A DNA stretch of 64,000 nt, from positions 12,389,504 through 12,453,503 of the forward strand of contig NC_088298.1 in NCBI RefSeq assembly GCF_032854445.1. The letters run 5' to 3'. The position numbers and the translations under genes are program-made. Positions 58,347 to 64,000 of the stretch are shown in pieces. Below the pieces are notes generated by a model, which saw only the letters and a program-made list of their open reading frames with translations, was not told where the DNA came from and ran no database searches. Source of the stretch: Liolophura sinensis (Eukaryota > Mollusca > Polyplacophora > Chitonida > Chitonidae). Position 1 is the first letter of the stretch; each line of letters opens with the position of its first letter.

Positions 58347-58412
58347 TGTGACGGAGATGACAAGCTGTGACGTAGATGACAGACTGTGACGTAGATGACA
58401 GACTGACGTAGA
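58347..58412 (+). repeat. Short ~19-bp tandem repeat
   Basis: About three units of 'gtgacgtagatgacagact'; each carries a half-CRE gtgacg. Probably incidental. Confidence 0.7.
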
Positions 58413-58454
58413 TGACAGTTAATAACAAAAGGCAAAGTCTCAGCAGTTGTTTGA

Positions 58455-58526
58455 GTGAGTGAATGAGTGCTTGGGGTTTAAAGTCGTACTTAACAATTTT
58501 TCAGTCATATGACGACGAAGGAATGT
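58455..58526 (-). mobile_element. SINE family B 3' fragment
   Basis: 'gagtgcttggggtttaaagt', 'cgtacttaacaatttttcag', 'tcatatgacgacgaaggaat': only the tail and hairpin. Confidence 0.8.
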
Positions 58527-58716
58527 TTGAACAGACTTTAATGACTTGGAATGAAACTAAGTAGAAACAAGGATGGTGGCATGTACTTCACTTACAGATG
58601 TGCGTGGATCTTAAATGTACATGTACCTGAAAACTAAACAAAAAAGGCATTGGTAATATATCGCTGTTATATGTTAGACAATAAAAATAGCATGTCAGAT
58701 GAAAAGCCGTACTATA

Positions 58717-59004
58717 TTTATTTATTTATTTATTTATTTTTCGATTGGTGTTTCACGCTGTACTCAAGAATATTTCACTTATACGACGGCGGCCAGCATT
58801 ATGGTGGGAGGAAACCGAGCAGAGCCTGCAGGTTGCTAAAGATCTTCCCACCGCATCTTCGAGAGTATTAAAAGGAAAGTCAAAATACGTCCTGAGAGGA
58901 AGCCAGCATGAGCTGGACTTGAACTCACAGCGACAGTATTGGTGAGAGACTCCTGGGTCATTACACTGCGCTAGCGCGCTAAGCGACTGAGCCACGGAGG
59001 CCCC
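58717..59004 (-). mobile_element. SINE family A, full length, reverse, with target duplication
   Basis: Runs from (attt)n through the whole core to 'gcgctaagcgactgagccac' and 'ggaggcccc'. Perfect 11-bp flanking repeat gccgtactata at 58706-58716 and 59005-59015, so a relatively recent insertion. An extra GC-poor stretch replaces part of the core. Confidence 0.95.
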
Positions 59005-59015
59005 GCCGTACTATA

Positions 59016-59902
59016 GATGTGCTCTTTATAACCTCATCAGCAAATATAAGCTCAAGTGAAGAGTCAAAAAGAAGAAATGGTTTATGGTTATGTTTTTTTT
59101 TTTTTTTGAGTGGGGAAGGAGGGGGTGTCTGGAATCGAAGAGATCCAGTGAGGTCAAATGAGGTCATTTCTGAGGTGTATTTCCAGTGTACTGCCGCAGT
59201 GTGATCTAGCACCCCCGTTGGGCTTTCTCCTATTGGGTGTGTAAACTCCCCTAGGGCATCGTTATTGTAAAATACGGGTCAAATTATATTTTTTACAAGA
59301 AAGTTTTAGTGTTGTCTGTTCGCACTCTTTAGCTGTATGCACGATACAAATAGTCACATTTCCAGTATTTCCACCAGGCTATGATTTTAAAAAAAAGGTT
59401 TGTTGCGGGTAAGGTGACTTGAATCGCTAAATTCGAACCGACTCAATTTTTTCCCCAGAATTAAATGTCAGAATTTAGGTTCGTTATTATTATTTTGCTC
59501 TCACTGGAGTCAGAAGACAATTCATTTCATCCACTACGTTACAGCACATTTTTCTTCACAACCATGGATGTAAGTCCCAAAAATCAAACAATGGCGTCGT
59601 ATAAAACATAATGTTTTGCAGCCGATAGTCACAGATCCGTTGGATCTAGCGTTTAATACCCCTGGTCAGTGTGGCTCAGTAGGCCTACAGCTCGGCCCGT
59701 CAGTGCATCGTTTGACCAGTTCACCCAAATTTGTGCAACTATAATAGGTTATAATCTCTCACTTGCACTGTACAATAACCAGACCCCTTTTAAATCTATG
59801 GGTTCTAGGCTTTAAGTTATTGTCTTTCGGAAACCAAACTTCCTTAAAAAAACTTTTTTTGAGATATGATTGAAACATATCCAGTTTAAAGAGGTATACA
59901 GA
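59016..59902. other. Intergenic, no gene seen
   Basis: Poly-T near 59093-59107. Short phrases 'gatctagc' plus 'ccc' recur near 59203 and 59643, but no element could be defined. Confidence 0.45.
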
Positions 59903-60096
59903 AGACGGTCGCTGTGCGTTCATGCTGGCTTCCTCTCAAGCCGTATACGTGGGAAGGACTTACACCAACCTGTGGATGATCGTGGGTTGCCCCGGGCTCT
60001 GCCCGGTTTCCACCCACCATCATGCTGGCCGCCATCGTATAAGTGAAATATTCTTGAGTACGGCGTAAATTAAACACCAATCAAATAAATAAATAA
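59903..60096 (+). mobile_element. SINE family A, 5'-truncated
   Basis: 'gacggtcgctgtgcgttcat' to 'ggcgtaaattaaacaccaat' and (aaat)n. Confidence 0.85.
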
Positions 60097-60839
60097 CTAT
60101 GTATACCGATTTTTGGCAAAAACCCATTTGGTTGAAAATCAAAATCAAATCAAATCTTTTCCATTTATCAAGTATAGTGCAAATTATTACTTGTCAGTTA
60201 GTATCAGACCTGTACCTGTACTATTTATAGTGTCAAAATAACTTTAAGTTAACAATCAACACGCTTTATAAATGTTAGGTACTTAAGTATTACCATTTTG
60301 AACGGTAACATATGCAAAGGCGAGGTTGATATTTTGTGAAAAGGTAATTATTTGGGCTAGCGGTATTCTAAGTGAAAGTTATAATTCAATACGATATTCG
60401 ATGATCGATTTTTTCCAACAGTTTTATGCATAGTGTGAATTCAGTATACAGTGTTGTATATACAAATATCTTCGTACATAGCAACATATGTGTGTGCGTT
60501 TGTGTCGATCTGTGTTAACAGACCAGCCATAATCTAACAGTAGTTGTCATCTCCGTAACAAGATTTGTCATCTGCGTCACGCAAAAATAAATGACCTTAA
60601 CGCAGAAAACTATGTTACTGGCTTGTGTGAGTAGGCCTATGGTTGATGCCGAAGCAGACAGTGCTATTAGGCCTACTTCGTACTATAAAGGTCAACCTAT
60701 TTTGTCACTTAGCAGTCAAAATGTTGGAATCGGCATTTAATAAGTACATGCTTTTGCATGTGCGTTCGTATATGACAAAGAAATGTGAAAAAACCCCTAA
60801 ATCTGGGTTAAGAAGTAGGAATTTTTATAACATAGTATA
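60097..60839. other. Intergenic, no feature seen
   Basis: No repeat or gene recognised. Confidence 0.5.
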
Positions 60840-61090
60840 TTTATTTATTGGATTGGTGGTTTACGCCGTACTCAACAATATTTCACTTATACGACGGCGG
60901 CCATCATTATGGTGGGTGGAAACCGGGCAGAGCACGGAGGAAACCCACGACCATCCGCATGTTGCTGCCAGACCTTCCAACGTGCGGCCGGAGAGGAAGC
61001 CAGCATGAGCTGGACTTGAACTCACAGTAACCGCATTGGCGAGAGACTGCGGGGTCATCATTCTGCGCTAGCGCGCTAACCAACTGAGCC
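60840..61090 (-). mobile_element. SINE family A, reverse, with target duplication
   Basis: From (attt)n to 'gcgctaaccaactgagcc'. Flanks tataacatagtata (60826-60839) and tataacatattata (61091-61104) differ at one base. Slightly 5'-truncated. Confidence 0.92.
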
Positions 61091-61860
61091 TATAACATAT
61101 TATAAAGAACCTTTATAACTTTCCAGTTGGTTTAAAAAATATAGAGCTGCTGTCAACCGTTGAGAGCCACGTGATCAGCCACGCGCCTTTTCTGAGCTAC
61201 AAAATCAAAAGGCAGATTTTGTTCAAAAGTGTGAATATAATTGGTCTTCTTTCGAGGTAAAAATACCGGTAAAGTTTTTTTTTTTTATCATAGTTCAGTC
61301 CTACGAGCACATTTTTTGTAATGAAATGAGCATAATCAGAATTATATCAGTGCACACATTTTTCGGAGTATATGCTGGGACATGCTATTTTGACATACAC
61401 GAGTGACTTTCAAGGCATAAAAAAATAATTATTAGGGCCTACAGTGATATTCCAACGTGTAAGTATGTACTTGGTTTTCTAACTGTATTGCTTTGTTAAT
61501 CAAGGTAGAGAAAAAAAAAAAACAGTCCAGATCCGACAAAATCAAAATAAATGTGATATCAAACTGACGGACATGAATGCGTGACATTACTGACGCATAT
61601 ATCATGTACGGAATTAATAATGGAAGATATACACGTACATGTGTGTTAGCCACACCATTCACTGTATATACCACATATACATTATACACCAGTTTATGAA
61701 ATCTGGCCTTAATTTTCGAAGTTTGCTTTAAATATATGCACACCACATTCGCGCTACTTCATAATACATAAAAAAAAAGCATTGAAGACCAGGTCACTCT
61801 ACGTAGAGCAAGGCATGACATTGTTTTTTAGTTGTTGTTGATGCATAGAGCACTTGTTTT
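61091..61860. other. Upstream region of the 62156 gene
   Basis: No repeat recognised. Frames here are short. Confidence 0.45.
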
Positions 61861-61861
61861 G

Positions 61862-61869
61862 TGACGTCA
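61862..61869. promoter_or_regulatory. CRE-like palindrome TGACGTCA
   Basis: Full consensus cAMP response element (gtgacgtcac context), 287 bases before the ATG at 62156. Further partial copies (tgacgttt at about 61980, atgacgctaacg at about 62117) lie nearer. Consistent with a promoter, not proof. Confidence 0.5.
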
Positions 61870-62155
61870 CTGTGGTCACGGCTATCGCCTTAAAAAATTA
61901 CTGCATTCGTTTAGCTGTCTGTTCAAAAGCGGCTTCAAGCTGAACAATAAGTACATTTGTGTAACCGATATCGATGCGTTGACGTTTGGTTTCCCTGATA
62001 TTGGAAACAAAAACATAACGATATAAGCACTACTTGGATTCGCACTACTTTCGACGCGTACCTGCTGACAAGGGCTTGTGAGGCGGCTGGTGGATTTCTT
62101 CCAGACTGAATGCTAAATGACGCTAACGTAACTTGTTATTCAACGCGCCTGCAAA

Positions 62156-62225
62156 ATGCAGCAGTGGGTTTTTGGAATTGTACTTGCAGGCGCTATCTGC
62201 TGCAGTTATGTGCAGGCTCGATACA
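62156..62225 (+). CDS. Probable first coding exon of a secreted protein
   Basis: ATG followed by MQQWVFGIVLAGAICCSYVQ and ARY, then a strong donor gtgagtaa at 62226 (phase 1 out). This is a classic signal peptide: short N-region, hydrophobic core VFGIVLAGAICC, likely cleavage after VQA. The protein cannot be named from 23 residues. The rest of the gene is in the last 1.8 kb or beyond the window; a weak continuation candidate starts at 63201. Confidence 0.6.
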
Positions 62226-62614
62226 GTGAGTAATGTTTTTTTTAGTTCATAAATGTCGGTTTTCAAAGTAGACATGAGATGGAGAACACCCAAAAGTGAG
62301 ATATCAAGCGAAACAACAACAACATGATGTCACTGATTCGCACTCCAGTCTTTACATCCAGAGCACATTTGCAATTTACACATGTTTTGTCCACATACCT
62401 TAGGGTGAAGAGAGCTGCAAATGCATGTCAATCAGATGCAAAATACGTCTGTCAGGCTGTGTCTGTAGTAGGAATAGGCAAAGCACACATAAACAAATGT
62501 AGGTACGATACTAAGCAGTATTAGGGTGCAGTCTTTTTTCTCCTGTGATAGATTTCTCCTAGGTGCTGTACATTTATGACATCTTGGTGTATTGAAATGA
62601 GACAATTCAGTGGT

Positions 62615-62985
62615 CTGATGGTTACAGTGTCTGTCGTAAAGTTTGGAGACCAGGAATCAAACCCGGGTCGGGTCATAACAAAGACTAAGAAATGGTACTT
62701 GTTGCTGCCTCACTTGACCCTCGGCACTGAGGGGTAAGAGCAGGGAAACAGGGCTGGTCGGCCAGGTGTCAGCATGACATGACTGGATGTGGTGTCATGT
62801 TTGGTGTCTTTGGTATGATACTTCTGATGGCAGTGCTTTTGTGGCATGGACTTGCACTGCCACAAGACATGGACTTGCACTGCCACAAAAAGACACAGTA
62901 TGTGTATACACATCTAATGACTTCTCGTCATCACATCACCTAAAAATTGTTTTTGTATGACATTAAAACTCAAGCATTCATTCAT
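62615..62985 (+). mobile_element. SINE family C, nearly full length
   Basis: tRNA-like head with A-box-like 'tggtctgatggttacagtgt' and B-box-like 'ggaatcaaacccgg', a middle with 'ttggtgtctttggtatgata' and a local duplication 'catggacttgcactgccaca', then the shared hairpin GTCAT (62927-62931) / ATGAC (62957-62961) and a cattcattcatt tail. Confidence 0.8.
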
Positions 62986-63604
62986 TATGTTGGCTCCTTC
63001 CCTGAGAATCACAGTGTGCTCTCTGGCCAGATCCTTCACTGTTCTCCCTTAATGCTTACTTGTGACAAATCTGATGTGCAACATGTTGCTCAACATACAT
63101 ATACCTACTTGACCCAGCCAGGAGTTCATACAGGCGATAATTTGCCACTTGACATGCTTGACTAGTCCATCATGTTGCTTAGTTGTTATTCTTGCCGTAG
63201 ATAATTTCAAATCTACCCACAATGCTTTATTCTCACAACATTTCTTACATCTTACTCAACATATTAAGAAGGATGGCCAATTAAGCAGTGTGGCGAGACT
63301 TTACTGTAGGATTACCGAACTACTCAAGCTGTTCATGTGTCGTACTCGCTTGTCATGCCATATTGGAGTTTATCACATAACTCCATTGTTATATAGTGTT
63401 GTAATGCTAGGAAACACACTTTTTAAAGTTACAGAACACTTTTGATACATTTCATTCGGTTGCAAGCATAGGATCAATATTATACAGTGGGCGTAACTCA
63501 AGGAATTGACTAAGTGATGAAGTAGGGTGAACTTGAAGGGTGTCAGTTTTTCACTGAATCATGGTGCTCCCAAAACATGTGTGAGAGTGTATAGCTACTC
63601 TTTT
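62986..63604. other. Intron or 3' flank of the 62156 gene; weak exon candidate
   Basis: From 63201, after an acceptor ccgtag, an open stretch in phase with the 62156 exon reads NFKSTHNALFSQHFLHLTQH. No clear donor and no recognised family, so not called as an exon. Confidence 0.25.
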
Positions 63605-64000
63605 TGGGAAGTAGACAGTTTATAGGGAAGCATAAGAAGTGGACAGTTAGGGAAGCATCACAAGTGGACCGTGTATTGGGAAGCATAAAAAGTGGACCAT
63701 GTATCGGGAAGCATAACAAGTGGACAGTTAGGGAAGCATAACAAGTGGACAGTTAGGGAAGCATAACAAGTGGACCGTGTATTGGGAAGCATAAGAAGTG
63801 GACCATGTATCGGGAAGCATAACAAGTGGACAGTTTATCGGGAAGCATAACAAGTGGACCGTGTATTGGGAAGCATAACAAGTGGACAGTTTACAGGGAA
63901 GCATAACAAGTGGACAGTTTATAGGGAAGCATAACAAGTGGACCATGTATCGGGAAGCATAAGAAGTGGACAGTTTATAGGGAAGCATAACAAGTGGACA
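63605..64000 (+). repeat. 26-30-bp minisatellite running off the window
   Basis: About 14 units of 'gggaagcataacaagtggac' followed by a variable end (cgtgtatt, catgtatc, agtttata, agtta). Continues past the right edge. Confidence 0.93.

Noticed and set aside
63149-63445. 98-codon frame as the next exon of the 62156 gene
   Set aside because: An acceptor at 63200 fits the phase, but there is no donor, no conserved motif and no family match.

Overview
Animal nuclear DNA, almost certainly from a mollusc or close lophotrochozoan. One intron-rich gene fills most of the window, introns follow GT-AG, and three families of tRNA-derived SINEs are scattered throughout. The SINE tails resemble repeats I associate with mollusc genomes; that taxonomic step rests on memory and is only moderately sure.

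The main gene is an apparently full-length ULK4 (Unc-51-like kinase 4, a Fused-related pseudokinase) on the + strand, from the ATG at 4775 to the TGA at 50159. I placed 33 coding exons by eye (about 1,277 codons, close to the roughly 1,275 of vertebrate ULK4). Reading phase is consistent at every junction except the poorly conserved linker around exons 8-10 (17599-18224). Exons 1-7 and the start of exon 8 encode the kinase-like domain; exons 11-33 encode the alpha-helical ARM/HEAT-type repeat region. The DFG motif is intact, although the usual beta-3 lysine is replaced by histidine.

Layout: 1-4700 is upstream non-coding DNA with SINE fragments and a perfect 30-bp foldback. 4775-50159 is ULK4, whose introns carry about a dozen minisatellites (16- to 72-bp units), one decayed non-LTR retrotransposon (about 26190-28160), SINEs, and MITE-like elements. 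50160-62155 is intergenic, with two minisatellites and many SINEs. At 62156-62225 there is a likely first coding exon of a secreted protein (signal peptide then a strong donor), with a CRE-like site about 290 bp upstream. The window ends inside another minisatellite. A 200-N assembly gap lies at 17313-17512.

The most unusual signal is how often tandem repeats touch ULK4 splice sites. Sixteen diverged copies of the exon 3 acceptor plus the first ~47 coding bases form a tandem array directly before the real exon. The exon 2 acceptor is the end of a pyrimidine-rich 39-bp array. The exon 6 donor opens directly into a 16-bp array. The exon 18 donor is duplicated downstream. Exon 25 carries a 27-bp tandem repeat in frame. 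A second notable signal is a 3' hairpin shared by all three SINE families, with a compensatory base-pair change.
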